From contig URRB01000005.1 in assembly GCA_900550195.1 (NCBI GenBank), forward strand, positions 62,001 to 126,000: a stretch of 64,000 bases of DNA, read 5' to 3'. Positions 33,887 through 42,982 of this stretch are shown here, piece after piece. Positions within the stretch are counted from its first letter, which is position 1, and the number at the start of each line of letters is the position of its first letter. The notes beneath the pieces are model-generated. The model had not been told where the DNA came from and ran no database searches. It worked only from the letters and a program-made list of their open reading frames with translations. The position numbers were made by a program, and so were the translations under genes. Origin of the DNA: an uncultured Collinsella sp. Lineage in GTDB: Bacteria > Actinomycetota > Coriobacteriia > Coriobacteriales > Coriobacteriaceae.

Positions 33887-34223
33887 TCATTAAGATAAGT
33901 GATACCAGCTTACGACAATATTCAAAAGAAAGCGATCGGTCGAAATGACGGGGCGAAAAGGCCCTATTGGGCTTCGATTTGACCTCTAATAGAAGTATTT
34001 GCCCCACTCATTCTGGGCGTGAGGTCAATAATTGAGTCCACGAGTTTTGAGCGATACTCTTCTCACTAAACTCACTATTTTCACTATAAGCACTATAAAT
34101 ACGATAGGGGGACGACGAGAACAATGTGACGTGCGATAGCTAAGCCGTTTAAGCCGGACTTTGACCTTGAATCTCTGCCTCTATCTGTGCGAACGGGCTA
34201 TTGTCGGTTCTCGATTCCATCGC
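33887..34223. other. AT-richer intergenic stretch without a gene
   Basis: No credible ORF. It holds a short tandem ACTCACTA/TCACTATAAG/CACTATAAATA run (about 34068-34102) and half of the GTGACAT hairpin family (34121-34135). Confidence 0.5.
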
Positions 34224-34254
34224 TGCGTTCTCGTTGGGTCTTGAGGGACGCTAA
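34224..34254 (+). repeat. 31-bp direct repeat, copy 2
   Basis: Exact copy of 33138-33168 in the same orientation, about 1.09 kb away. Confidence 0.8.
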
Positions 34255-34272
34255 GAAATGGACTTGCTTGAT

Positions 34273-34305
34273 GCCGCCTCTGTTATCGGGGCGGCTTCTT
34301 TTTGT
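34273..34305 (+). terminator. Orphan terminator
   Basis: Stem GCCGCC / GGCGGC with TTCTTTTT after it. No plus-strand gene immediately precedes it, so it may be the relic of a deleted gene or end a short RNA. Confidence 0.6.
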
Positions 34306-34312
34306 CGAAAAC

Positions 34313-34349
34313 CGCCACAAAGGGGACAGGCGCCTTTGTGGCGGCTCGA
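34313..34349. repeat. CCTGTCCCC-loop hairpin
   Basis: Stem CCGCCACAAAGG / CCTTTGTGGCGG with a CGCCTGTCCC loop on the minus strand. Compared with 1340-1385, two stem bases have changed on both arms. Confidence 0.75.
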
Positions 34350-34357
34350 TTTGTCTT

Positions 34358-34571
34358 AATCTGTAACACCTTGGCCGCTAAAAGTGGGCCTGGTGTTACA
34401 GATTTAGGTTTTCGATTCGGGTGTCTTCTGTTCGTCTCGATTTGTAACAGATAGAGCTCTATTTGCCGAGTAGATGTTACAGATATGAGACAAACGGGTG
34501 CCGCTGAACAATTCGTCTCGATTTGTAACATCTGGAGCCAGAAACGGTCGATAGATGTTACAGATTGAGAC
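34358..34571. repeat. Three tandem CTGTAACA / TGTTACAG hairpins
   Basis: Dyads at 34358-34404, 34434-34491 and 34515-34571. The last two share GTCTCGATTTGTAACA on the left arm and TGTTACAGAT-TGAGAC on the right; loops differ. They lie about 170 bp upstream of clpB and outside its core promoter. Confidence 0.75.
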
Positions 34572-34632
34572 GGTAGCGCACCTGTGCGGCGGCGGGCCGA
34601 CATCTTTACCCCTATCTTTCAATCACTCAGAA

Positions 34633-34667
34633 AATCTTATATATAGAGACTTAGATTTGTGTATAAG
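34633..34667 (+). promoter_or_regulatory. HspR-type operator and promoter of clpB
   Basis: AATCTTATAT-ATAGA-GACTTAGATT (34633-34657) matches the dnaK site in all 20 conserved positions. A TATAAG -10 follows at 34662-34667. The start codon is at 34748. Confidence 0.78.
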
Positions 34668-34747
34668 ATCGCGCAAAGCTGGCAACAATACTTCTCGAAC
34701 AACGTGAAGCCGCCCCGTAGGGCGGCCGCCCCAAGAGAGGTGATTCC

Positions 34748-37375
34748 ATGAGAATCGATAAGCTAGCAATGACGTCGCGCGAGGCGCTGCAGACCGCCAT
34801 GAGCACGGCCGCCGACGCGCAGGCCGGCGCGGTGGAGCCGATTCACTTACTGTCTGCCCTGCTCGGTGCCGGCGAGCGCAATATCTCCGTGATCATAGAG
34901 CGCATCGGTGCCGACCCGGCTCAGCTCGCACGCTCCACACAGGATGCCATCGACCACGCGCCCAAGGTTTCGGGCGAGGGTCAGCAGATGGGTCTGTCTA
35001 ACGAGCTCGTCCGTGTCATCGAAAAGGCCGAGAAGAAGGCCACCAAGATGGGCGACAGCTTTGTGGTGACCGAGCATCTGCTGATGGCACTTGCCGAGGA
35101 CAAGGGCGAGGCGGGCCGTGTGCTGCGCGATGCCGGCGTGACCAAGGAGCGCATCGAGCAGGTCTACGAGGAGCTGCGTGGCGATGACCGCGTGACGTCT
35201 GCCGAGGACAAGACCCAGTTTGAGGCACTGGAACAGTACGGCCGCAATATCTGCGACCTTGCCCGCGCCGGCAAGCTCGACCCGGTCATCGGCCGTACCG
35301 ACGAGATTCGTCGTACCATCCAGGTCCTGTCCCGTCGCACCAAGAACAACCCCGTGCTCATCGGTGAGCCGGGCGTCGGCAAGACGGCCATCGTCGAGGG
35401 CATCGCCCAGCGTATCGTGGCCGGCGACGTGCCGAGCACGCTGCGCGACCGCGACCTCATCGAGCTCGACATGAGCGCGCTGGTCGCCGGTGCCAAGTAC
35501 CGTGGTGAGTTCGAGGACCGCTTGAAGGCCGTGCTCAAGGAGGTGCAGAAGTCCGAGGGCAAGGTCATCCTGTTCATCGATGAGCTCCACACCATCGTGG
35601 GCGCGGGTGCCACCGAGGGCTCTATGGACGCCGGCAATATCCTCAAGCCGGCGCTCGCCCGTGGCGACCTGCATGCAATCGGCGCGACCACGCTCGACGA
35701 ATACCGCAAGTACATCGAGAAGGATGCGGCGCTCGCCCGTCGTTTCCAGACCGTGATGGTCAGCGAGCCTACCGTCGAGGACACCATCTCGATCCTGCGT
35801 GGCCTCAAGGAGAAGTACGAGATCTTCCACGGCGTGCACATCACCGATAGCGCACTCGTGGCCGCCGCCGACCTCTCCGATCGCTACATCGCCGACCGCT
35901 TCCTGCCCGACAAGGCCATCGACCTGGTCGATGAAGCGGCAAGCCGCCTGCGCATGGAGCTCGACAGCATGCCGGTCGAGATCGACGCCACCACGCGTCA
36001 GCTCACCCAGCTGCAGATCGAAGAACAGGCGCTCATGAAAGAGATCGATGACGCCTCCAAGGAGCGTCTGGAGGCCCTGCGCCAGGAGATTGCCGAGGTC
36101 CAGGAAAAGCTTAACGTGCAAAAGGCCGGTTGGCTCAACCAAAAGAACGCCATCGACCACGTGCAGGAGCTTAAGAGCCAGCTTGACGAGGCCAAGAGCG
36201 AGGAGGAGCGCGCGACGCGCAACGGCGATTTGGGTCGTGCGTCCGAGCTGCGCTACTCCGTGATTCCGGGCCTGCAGCAGCAGATTCAGGATTCCGAGGC
36301 CGCGCTCGAGGCACAAAAGCAGCAGGACGGTGAGGGCCTCAACGAACAGGTGACCTCCGATGAGATCGCCGAGGTCGTGAGCGCCTGGACCGGCGTGCCC
36401 GTGTCCAAGATGATGCAGGGCGAGCTCGACAAGCTCAAGGGCCTGGAGGGCGAGCTGCATAAGCGCGTCATCGGTCAGGACGAGGCCGTCTCCGCCGTTG
36501 CCGCGGCCGTGCGCCGCAGCCGTGCGGGTCTCTCCGATCCGGACAAGCCCATCGGCAGCTTCTTCTTCCTGGGCCCCACCGGTGTAGGCAAGACCGAGCT
36601 CGCCAAGGCGCTGGCCGAGTGCCTGTTCGATGACGAGCGCGCGCTCGTGCGTATCGACATGTCCGAATACATGGAGAAGTTCAGCGTCCAGCGTCTGATC
36701 GGTGCGCCCCCGGGATACGTGGGCTACGACGAGGGCGGCCAGCTCACCGAGGCCGTGCGCCGTCGCCCGTACTCCGTAATCTTGCTCGACGAGATGGAGA
36801 AGGCTCATCCTGATGTCTTCAACGTGCTGTTGCAGGTGCTCGACGACGGCCGTCTGACCGATGGCCAGGGTCGTCAGGTGTCCTTCAAGAACACGATCAT
36901 CATCATGACGTCTAACGTGGGTTCCAAGGCTATCGCCGAGCTTTCCGGCAAGGACGAGGAGGAGATGCGCCATCAGGTCGACGCGGCCATGGCTCAGACC
37001 TTCCGCCCCGAGTTCCTCAACCGTATCGACGATATCGTGGTGTTCCATCCGCTCGGTATGGCGCAGATCGAGAAGATCGTCGACATCCAGCTCGCCGACG
37101 TCCGCGCGCGTCTGGCCAAGGAGCGCATGACGCTTGCCATCACCCCGGCGGCCAAGCAGATGCTCGCCGTGGGCGGCCTGGACCCGGTCTTTGGCGCCCG
37201 TCCGCTCAAGCGTCTGGTTCAGCGCGAGGTCGTGGATGCCATCGCCGCCGCTATCATCGACGGCACGGTGCGCGAGGGCGATCAGGTGACGGTCGATGTC
37301 GACAAGGACGGTGGCTTTACCGTCGTGTGCGACAACACGCCGGCGGCCACCTACGAGGTCCCCGACGCAGAGTAA
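34748..37375 (+). CDS. clpB: Disaggregase ClpB
   Basis: An 875-aa Hsp100 that, with DnaK, extracts proteins from aggregates. Order: N domain (1-145), NBD1 with GEPGVGKTA (about 208) and the VILFIDELHT Walker B, the coiled-coil M domain (about 405-525), NBD2 with GPTGVGKTE (about 608), and the C-terminal D2-small domain. The M domain separates it from ClpA/ClpC. The operator upstream links it to HspR control. GAGAGGTGATTCC precedes the ATG. Confidence 0.98.
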   Translation: MRIDKLAMTSREALQTAMSTAADAQAGAVEPIHLLSALLGAGERNISVIIERIGADPAQLARSTQDAIDHAPKVSGEGQQMGLSNELVRVIEKAEKKATKMGDSFVVTEHLLMALAEDKGEAGRVLRDAGVTKERIEQVYEELRGDDRVTSAEDKTQFEALEQYGRNICDLARAGKLDPVIGRTDEIRRTIQVLSRRTKNNPVLIGEPGVGKTAIVEGIAQRIVAGDVPSTLRDRDLIELDMSALVAGAKYRGEFEDRLKAVLKEVQKSEGKVILFIDELHTIVGAGATEGSMDAGNILKPALARGDLHAIGATTLDEYRKYIEKDAALARRFQTVMVSEPTVEDTISILRGLKEKYEIFHGVHITDSALVAAADLSDRYIADRFLPDKAIDLVDEAASRLRMELDSMPVEIDATTRQLTQLQIEEQALMKEIDDASKERLEALRQEIAEVQEKLNVQKAGWLNQKNAIDHVQELKSQLDEAKSEEERATRNGDLGRASELRYSVIPGLQQQIQDSEAALEAQKQQDGEGLNEQVTSDEIAEVVSAWTGVPVSKMMQGELDKLKGLEGELHKRVIGQDEAVSAVAAAVRRSRAGLSDPDKPIGSFFFLGPTGVGKTELAKALAECLFDDERALVRIDMSEYMEKFSVQRLIGAPPGYVGYDEGGQLTEAVRRRPYSVILLDEMEKAHPDVFNVLLQVLDDGRLTDGQGRQVSFKNTIIIMTSNVGSKAIAELSGKDEEEMRHQVDAAMAQTFRPEFLNRIDDIVVFHPLGMAQIEKIVDIQLADVRARLAKERMTLAITPAAKQMLAVGGLDPVFGARPLKRLVQREVVDAIAAAIIDGTVREGDQVTVDVDKDGGFTVVCDNTPAATYEVPDAE

Positions 37376-37418
37376 ATTATGGGGCCGGCTTTAACCGCAC
37401 CTCATCGCAAAACGCCAA

Positions 37419-37453
37419 GGGCGGCGGATCCAATCGGGTCCGCCGCCCTTTTT
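37419..37453 (+). terminator. Terminator after clpB
   Basis: Stem GGGCGGCGGA / TCCGCCGCCC followed by TTTTT. Confidence 0.9.
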
Positions 37454-37505
37454 CGTGCGACAATCGATGATGTTGAGCATGAGTACATGGCAAGGAGATA
37501 TGCAG

Positions 37506-37709
37506 ATGAAAGACGAGAACAAGACGCACGCACCGGTTGCTGAGGCAGCGCCCGCCGCGCCGGTCGCACCGAAGGCTTCTCCCAAACCGGCGCCCAAGCC
37601 GCGCGACCCCTACATCCGTGCCGAGAACGAGGACGATGACGGCTACGATCCCTACAGCGATCGCCGCCCCGAGCGCGAGCCGATGTTCGAAGCCGACCCC
37701 TGGCGCTAA
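37506..37709 (+). CDS. Small Ala/Pro-rich protein, unknown function
   Basis: A 67-aa protein: an Ala/Pro/Lys-rich first half (VAEAAPAAPVAPKASPKPAP) then an acidic, tyrosine-containing tail (DDDGYDPYSDRRPEREP) ending DPWR. Probably disordered and cytoplasmic. The ATG at 37506 is eight bases behind AAGGAG; earlier in-frame ATGs are too close to it or overlap the clpB terminator. No family is recognised. Confidence 0.6.
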   Translation: MKDENKTHAPVAEAAPAAPVAPKASPKPAPKPRDPYIRAENEDDDGYDPYSDRRPEREPMFEADPWR

Positions 37710-37733
37710 GTGCCACCCAAAAGGCCACCAATA

Positions 37734-37799
37734 AGTTGCGGTGAAATAGGGACTGTTTTGCGGTTTGACCAGCAAAAACAGCCCTATTTCACCGCAACT
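37734..37799. repeat. AGTTGCGGTGAAATAG dyad, copy 2
   Basis: Arms AGTTGCGGTGAAATAGGG / CCCTATTTCACCGCAACT, then CTGTTTT / AAAACAG. The outer 16 bp equal copy 1 (24986-25052); the inner stem differs but still pairs. A degenerate arm of the 2559-2631 hairpin follows at about 37830-37860. Confidence 0.75.
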
Positions 37800-37966
37800 G
37801 CGTTAGGGATTTTTCTACAGGGGGAGGGTAGTCAAAAAAGCCCCGTCCCAAATTGACTGCTCGGGGAGTCGCATTCGAGCTCGGTTGTCCTCTTAGCCAC
37901 TCGATATCCTTCGGAGCAATAACGGTGATAAAACTTGCTTAAGTGTTAATCAAGCTACACACAATC

Positions 37967-38018
37967 TTGCTCTCTAATTAATCAAGAATCGGTATAATTT
38001 TGATTAGCTAGAGAGCAA
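37967..38018. promoter_or_regulatory. Interrupted inverted repeat over the promoter of the AAA_14 gene
   Basis: Arms TTGCTCTCTA (37967-37976) and TAGAGAGCAA (38009-38018) with inner arms AATCAA / TTGATT flank a TATAAT (37993-37998). A further TTAATCAAG half-site is at about 37947-37955. This looks like an operator covering the -10. Confidence 0.6.
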
Positions 38019-38030
38019 AATTGGAGAATC

Positions 38031-39383
38031 ATGGCATTCAACGACTTGGTCGCCCGGAAAATAAAGGACTTTGAACAGCAGGGGGTTCCGCGGGTCTTTG
38101 AGCGAGACCTTGATCTAGGAAATCCACAGGAGCCAAAGCGCGACAACATCGTAAATGTGATTGTGGGGGCCCGCCGTTGTGGAAAGACGTATCGCCTGTA
38201 TCAGGAGATGCGGCGGCTTCAGAGCCGGGGCGTCGAGCTTGACCGGATGCTTTACTTCAATTTTGAGGATGAGCGCTTGCGCCCGTATGAGCCATCGCTG
38301 CTGGCGGACGTGCTCGACACGTTCTATGCGCTGTATCCTGCTGCTCGAACCGAGGGCGCTTATATTTTCTTTGACGAGATCCAGGAAATTCCCGAATGGG
38401 GTGCGTTTCTGCGGCGTGTAGTCGATACGGAGAAAGCGACCGTCTATGTGACGGGATCTTCTTCTAAGATGCTGTCCTCAGAACTTAAGAGCGAGTTCAG
38501 GGGTCGTTCTCTTGTGCGAGAGCTTTTTCCATTGAGCTTTTCGGAATACGTTCGATATAAGACGGGGAACGTTCCCGAGCCAGATGTGACCTTTTCCCCG
38601 AGCGATGCGGCGCTGCTTCGACATCATCTGATCGGATATCTTGAACGAGGGGGATTCATCGCGACACTTGGGCAGACGCCCGCAGACGCGATTCAGCTGC
38701 TACAGGAATATGCTTCGCGAACGGTCGCCATGGACGTCGTTGAACGCTACGACGTCAAGAACCCTCGCCTGGCATCGCTGTTCCTGACGCGGTGTGTGGC
38801 ATCTTCGGGACGAGAGCTGTCGGTGAACAAAGTGTATAACGAGTTCAAGAGCAGGCAGATACCCGTCAGTCGTAATTCGCTCAGCGACTTACTTGAGTAT
38901 TATGAGGACGCCTACCTGTTGTTTTCTGTGCCGGAGTTCACGCGTTCACTGGCAAATAACATGCGGTCTGCGTCTAAGGTCTACGCTGTCGATCCTGCGA
39001 TGTTTGGAGCATTCTCTCCCGCATCGGCATTGGACCAGGGCCAGAGGCTCGAGACCGCAGTGTTCAATGCGCTAAGAAGAAGGACTCCCGCGGTGAGGAC
39101 CGGCTCGGTCTGCCGTCTGCTGATCAAAGAGAAGAGTAAAAGCCATGAGGTGGACTTTGTTGCTGGGGACGCACTTCTCATGCGGGCTTATAGCCTGATT
39201 CAGGTGAGCGCGGATATGGCAAGTGAGAAAACGCGCGAGCGCGAAATTGCCGCGCTTGATGCCTCGATGGCCCAGTTCGATCTTGGCGAGTCGGCAATCG
39301 TTACCATGGATGAACAGACCGATATTCCATGCGAGCACGGTGTGGTACACGTTATGCCCGCATGGAAGTGGCTCCTTGCCTAA
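38031..39383 (+). CDS. AAA_14-type ATPase with DUF4143 domain
   Basis: A 450-aa ATPase. Walker A is VGARRCGKTY (about residue 46), Walker B YIFFDEIQEIPEWG (about 113-126), and sensor-like YVTGSSSKML follows. The C-terminal half is the DUF4143 region (EVDFVAGD near residue 375), which resembles a nuclease-like fold in some members. These proteins are widespread in gut bacteria; their function is unknown, with suggestions of DNA transactions or defence. The TTGGAGAATC before the ATG and the dyad-covered promoter suggest stand-alone, regulated expression. Confidence 0.88.
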   Translation: MAFNDLVARKIKDFEQQGVPRVFERDLDLGNPQEPKRDNIVNVIVGARRCGKTYRLYQEMRRLQSRGVELDRMLYFNFEDERLRPYEPSLLADVLDTFYALYPAARTEGAYIFFDEIQEIPEWGAFLRRVVDTEKATVYVTGSSSKMLSSELKSEFRGRSLVRELFPLSFSEYVRYKTGNVPEPDVTFSPSDAALLRHHLIGYLERGGFIATLGQTPADAIQLLQEYASRTVAMDVVERYDVKNPRLASLFLTRCVASSGRELSVNKVYNEFKSRQIPVSRNSLSDLLEYYEDAYLLFSVPEFTRSLANNMRSASKVYAVDPAMFGAFSPASALDQGQRLETAVFNALRRRTPAVRTGSVCRLLIKEKSKSHEVDFVAGDALLMRAYSLIQVSADMASEKTREREIAALDASMAQFDLGESAIVTMDEQTDIPCEHGVVHVMPAWKWLLA

Positions 39384-39456
39384 TCATCTATGGGCCTGTG
39401 GGGTCAGGACCTCCTGGCTCCTTCATCACGGTTGGGGAGCACCTTGCTGTGCCAGG

Positions 39457-40953
39457 CTAGTCCTGGGCTTTGATGCTCGGCAGGAGAATCTGGGCGAGGT
39501 AGTCGGTCTCGAGTTTGGTCGCGGCGTCGGCCTTGCCGTCTTTGCCGACCAGCACGTTCTTGATCTGGCTATAGGTATAGCGGTTGCCGGTCGTGAGCTC
39601 GACAAGCTCAATCGCCGTATCCATGGGGTAGGTCGACACGGGGTTCTGCGTGTGCCCATTAACGGTTTGCGGAATCACGTACGGATAGACAGGGCCGCTG
39701 GCGTAGACGGTGTAGCCGTTGCCTAGGCTGACCGTGCCCAAAACCGTATCGCCGTCGTCGGGCGTAAAGGTCTCGCCATCGCGCACCGCGACGAGCGTCA
39801 CGAGCGGTGTGTTGGTGTCGCCGTCCAGATAAATGCACAGCGTGTTGCCGTTCTGCCAGGTTGCGACCTTGCCATACCACTCAACCGGAATATCGAGCTG
39901 ATACAGGTTCGTCGCCTTGTGCCGAGCGTCGGCATCGCGGGCGGACTGAGCCTCGCTTGCGCTTACGGCGTTGGCGGCGGCATCGCGGCGCGTAATTGCC
40001 GCCTGCTGGAGTATCTTTGCCGCGGCGGCAGAGCTCGCGCCGCCTTCTTCGGCGTACTTGGCGGCGGCATCGATCTGGTCGTCGGTCACCGTGTCGGCTG
40101 AGGGCACCTTAAGCTTAAAGGTGGCTTGAGCGCGCAGATCCTGCCCGTCATTCTTGACCGTAACCTGGGCCTTGGTGGTCGGGACGGTGTAGATGGTGCC
40201 GTCGGCCGCGATGGGGGAGGCAGCGATGGAGAGCGTGTAATCGCCGGGCAGCAGTTTGATGCCGCGGCCGTGCTCGTCAACGTAGAGCGTTTCGCTCACG
40301 GAGGAGCCGTCAGAATCCTGACCGCTCACCTGTACGGGAATCTTGGAGCCAGTTGAGCAGTCGAGCCCCGCGGCATGTACGCCAATTTGCACCGACATCA
40401 TGGTATGGGCGTTTGCGGCAACCACGGCGGCCTGCTCTTGCCGGTATCCATTCCAAGCGGCATAGCCTGCGCCGCCGGCGACAAGCGCGACGGCTACGAC
40501 GCCTGCCACCATCAGGTTGCGGCGCTTGGGCGACATCTTACGGTGACGAACCTCGGCTTCGCGTGCCGAAGGAACGGACGGTAGGGGAATATCGCCCATG
40601 GCGATGGTCTCGTCCACGGCTGGTGCGGAACCCAGGCCAGGAAGCTCGCGGGTCAGCGAATCCTCGGCCGGTAAGCTGTCGAGCAAGACGGTTTCCTCGC
40701 CCGTGTCGGATTCGGGCTGGTTGCCGGCCTCGCTTTCGGTGTCTTCGTGATCTGCCTCATCCTCGGCAGGCTCAACGTCGCCTGCATCCTGATCATCGGA
40801 TTGCGCCTCGGTTTCCGGCTCATCCTGCACATCAACGCCCGAATCGTCAAACGCAATCTCATCGAGTGAAATCCGGTCTAAGCTCTCCAAGGCCTCAGCG
40901 CAAGCTTCTGCATCTTGGGCCGCATCCTCTTGGCCCATCGTCTCATCTTTCAT
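39457..40953 (-). CDS. Single-TM protein with acidic cytoplasmic domain, unknown function
   Basis: A 498-aa membrane protein. Residues 1-135 are very acidic and probably disordered. A basic patch (REAEVRHRKMSPKRR) precedes one transmembrane helix (NLMVAGVVAVALVAGGAGYAA, about 148-168). The extracellular part has a beta-sandwich-like segment (VSGQDSDGSSVSETLYVDEHGRG), an Ala-rich helix and a C-terminal YGKVATWQNGNTLCIYLDGD domain. The start at 40953 follows GGGGGATAT. The acidic-tail-plus-TM layout recalls Coriobacteriia proteins near FHA/zinc-ribbon proteins, but no family is assigned. Confidence 0.65.
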   Translation of the reverse strand: MKDETMGQEDAAQDAEACAEALESLDRISLDEIAFDDSGVDVQDEPETEAQSDDQDAGDVEPAEDEADHEDTESEAGNQPESDTGEETVLLDSLPAEDSLTRELPGLGSAPAVDETIAMGDIPLPSVPSAREAEVRHRKMSPKRRNLMVAGVVAVALVAGGAGYAAWNGYRQEQAAVVAANAHTMMSVQIGVHAAGLDCSTGSKIPVQVSGQDSDGSSVSETLYVDEHGRGIKLLPGDYTLSIAASPIAADGTIYTVPTTKAQVTVKNDGQDLRAQATFKLKVPSADTVTDDQIDAAAKYAEEGGASSAAAAKILQQAAITRRDAAANAVSASEAQSARDADARHKATNLYQLDIPVEWYGKVATWQNGNTLCIYLDGDTNTPLVTLVAVRDGETFTPDDGDTVLGTVSLGNGYTVYASGPVYPYVIPQTVNGHTQNPVSTYPMDTAIELVELTTGNRYTYSQIKNVLVGKDGKADAATKLETDYLAQILLPSIKAQD

Positions 40954-41084
40954 ATATCCCCCAAGCTCAATATCGGGACAACACTGTACCCAAAAACGGG
41001 ACCCCATAGAGCCGCCGTATGATTTGAAATCCGATTTTATATATGCGCATGTTTTTGAATAGATGAATAAGACGCAACGACAAA

Positions 41085-41121
41085 AGCCCCCGGAAAGCGA
41101 GTGAAACGCTTTCCGGGGGCT
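41085..41121 (-). terminator. Terminator of the DUF5692 gene
   Basis: Stem AGCCCCCGGAAAGCG / CGCTTTCCGGGGGCT with TTTTGT on the minus strand. Confidence 0.88.
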
Positions 41122-41189
41122 CTGCGAGACATTGGATTGAAAATCCTGGCGGGCGGGCCTATGCCCAAGCGCCAACAGCGACCAACATG

Positions 41190-42197
41190 TTACTCGGCGT
41201 GAGCGTAATCAACCTTGGCGCGGCGAGCGGTGGCCTTCTCCCAATCGCTGGTGCCCTCAAAGACATCCTGCTTGTAGGGATTGCGGCCGAGCTTCTTGGC
41301 GCGGTAGGCGATGTAGATGATCGCGGCGACGTTGGCGACCAGTGCGGCGATCGAGACCGCGGTGGCGGCGCCGGGGTCGAGCGTGGAGTGGGTCACAAAG
41401 ATGGACTCCTCCTGGAAGTACGGGAACACCTGGGCAAACATGCACCAAATGGCCAGCGTAAAGGCGCGGTTCTGAATCCAGCCGCCCTTGTTCCAGATAA
41501 AGGCGGCGACGGTGGGCGCCAGCAGCAGCGCAAAGCCGCAGAACCAGGAGTGGGTGGGCAGGCAGTTGTAGGTGTAGCAGAAGTTCCAGATATCGTAGGC
41601 GATGATGTAGACCCAGGTCATATCGGGCCACAGCATGTCGGTCTGGTCCTCGGAGGCGTAGACGCTCCACCAACCGGTCATGCAGAAGATGTTGATGATA
41701 CCGGCGATGCCGTTGAACACGTTGTTCCAGCCGGCCAGCTGCGTGGCGCCCTCGGAGGTGACCCAGGTGGACTGGCCTAGGACAAAGAAGTGATAGGCGC
41801 TCTCGAAGTCGGACACGACGGCGATCATGATGTTGATGGCGACGATCACAAACGGCCATGCGCGGAACCAATGCGCCTTGCCGATCTTGCCCCACTGGTA
41901 CTTAATGGCGATGAAGCCCCAGCAACCGGCCAGCGCCGCGTATACCTTGGCATAGTGGAACCAGCTGTTCTGGTACACATGGGTGGGGTTGGTGAGCGCC
42001 CACTCGGCGCCCTGTGAGACGCCGATGGCGATGGCGACGCAGTAGATGGTCATGGCCAGCGGAGCCGCGCCAAAGATGATCGCCGCGCCCAGCTTGGTGC
42101 GGCGGCCGACCTCGTTGAGCACGATCAGGCCAATAAAGACCATGGCCCAGCCGGCCCAGTGGATAAGGGTATCGCTACCCCAAACATCGAACAGCAT
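41190..42197 (-). CDS. DUF5692-like polytopic membrane protein
   Basis: A 335-aa protein with about nine hydrophobic helices, rich in Trp, Tyr and Phe (MTGWWSVYASEDQTDMLWPDM; IWNFCYTYNCLPTHSW). It matches my memory of DUF5692, found in Coriobacteriia and some clostridia. The function is unknown. It follows tetR by 63 bp on the same strand, ends at a terminator, and shares the TetR region with the large divergent oxidoreductase. Aromatic membrane residues would suit a lipid-soluble or quinone-like substrate, but this is speculation. Confidence 0.75.
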   Translation of the reverse strand: MLFDVWGSDTLIHWAGWAMVFIGLIVLNEVGRRTKLGAAIIFGAAPLAMTIYCVAIAIGVSQGAEWALTNPTHVYQNSWFHYAKVYAALAGCWGFIAIKYQWGKIGKAHWFRAWPFVIVAINIMIAVVSDFESAYHFFVLGQSTWVTSEGATQLAGWNNVFNGIAGIINIFCMTGWWSVYASEDQTDMLWPDMTWVYIIAYDIWNFCYTYNCLPTHSWFCGFALLLAPTVAAFIWNKGGWIQNRAFTLAIWCMFAQVFPYFQEESIFVTHSTLDPGAATAVSIAALVANVAAIIYIAYRAKKLGRNPYKQDVFEGTSDWEKATARRAKVDYAHAE

Positions 42198-42260
42198 GCT
42201 GCTCTCCTTTCACACGCCCGCGGCCCCTCTTCTGATCGCGGGCAGTTTGGCCAAATGCCG

Positions 42261-42923
42261 TCAGTCCTGGGGCATGCGCTCCGGATACTTGGCGGTATAG
42301 CCCTCGATGTGGAGTGTCGAGGCGATGATTTCCTTGACCGTCTCGTCGGGCACATCGGGGTGCGTGCGGATATACATCAAAAGACCCATGATGAGGGTGT
42401 AGAACGTTTCGTAGACATGGTCGATGCGCAGCTCGTGATGGGCGACAAAGTCCACCACGGTGGTGTCGCAGATGTACTGAGCCACGTGCTGAACCACGTT
42501 GTGCAGAAAGCCGCCGTAGAGTGCACCGCTGTTGGAGGTCAGAGTGTGCGGCAGTTCGTGGCCGCTGGCGACCAGACGCTTAAAGAGCGGGGCGACGGTG
42601 TCGAGCGCGCCCTCGATATCGCCGACGGTGCGGTTGGCATTCCACTGCTCGAGCTCGGAGATAAAACCGTCGATTGCCTCGTCCATGACGGCGGTGACGG
42701 CGGCGTCCATGTCGGCGAAGTAGTGGTAGAACAGCGAACGCGTGCAGCCGGCTCGCTTGGTCACGGCCGAGACAGATAGATGCGACACGCCCAGCTCGGA
42801 ACTCACGGTGCGCACGGCGGCGAGGATCTCGCGACGGCGTTCGTCGCCCGTCAAGCGCTTTGTCGCGCTATCGGACGCAAGGGTGGCGTCGGCCACAGGG
42901 ATATCTGCGAACGTGTCGTCCAT
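42261..42923 (-). CDS. TetR-family regulator
   Basis: A 220-aa regulator with N-terminal HTH (LSVSAVTKRAGCTRSLFYHYF, residues about 50-70) and an all-helical ligand domain. The start MDDTFADIP at 42923 is behind AAAGGCGG; an ATG six codons earlier is possible. It is divergent from the FAD/Fe-S oxidoreductase and upstream of the DUF5692 gene. Two identical-arm palindromes in the divergent gap are the likely operators. Confidence 0.87.
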   Translation of the reverse strand: MDDTFADIPVADATLASDSATKRLTGDERRREILAAVRTVSSELGVSHLSVSAVTKRAGCTRSLFYHYFADMDAAVTAVMDEAIDGFISELEQWNANRTVGDIEGALDTVAPLFKRLVASGHELPHTLTSNSGALYGGFLHNVVQHVAQYICDTTVVDFVAHHELRIDHVYETFYTLIMGLLMYIRTHPDVPDETVKEIIASTLHIEGYTAKYPERMPQD

Positions 42924-42982
42924 GCGTTTGCCGCCTTTCATCCTCTTTTGCCTGACCGTTCGCCTAACAGTCTTGAATATTG

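Noticed and set aside
34358..34571. Possible short CRISPR array
   Set aside because: Three dyads with unequal spacing and arms rather than direct repeats.
34847..37048. Long minus-strand ORF (733 codons) opposite clpB
   Set aside because: It mirrors the codon structure of clpB; composition is His/Leu/Gly-heavy with no domain. Typical antisense shadow in GC-rich DNA.
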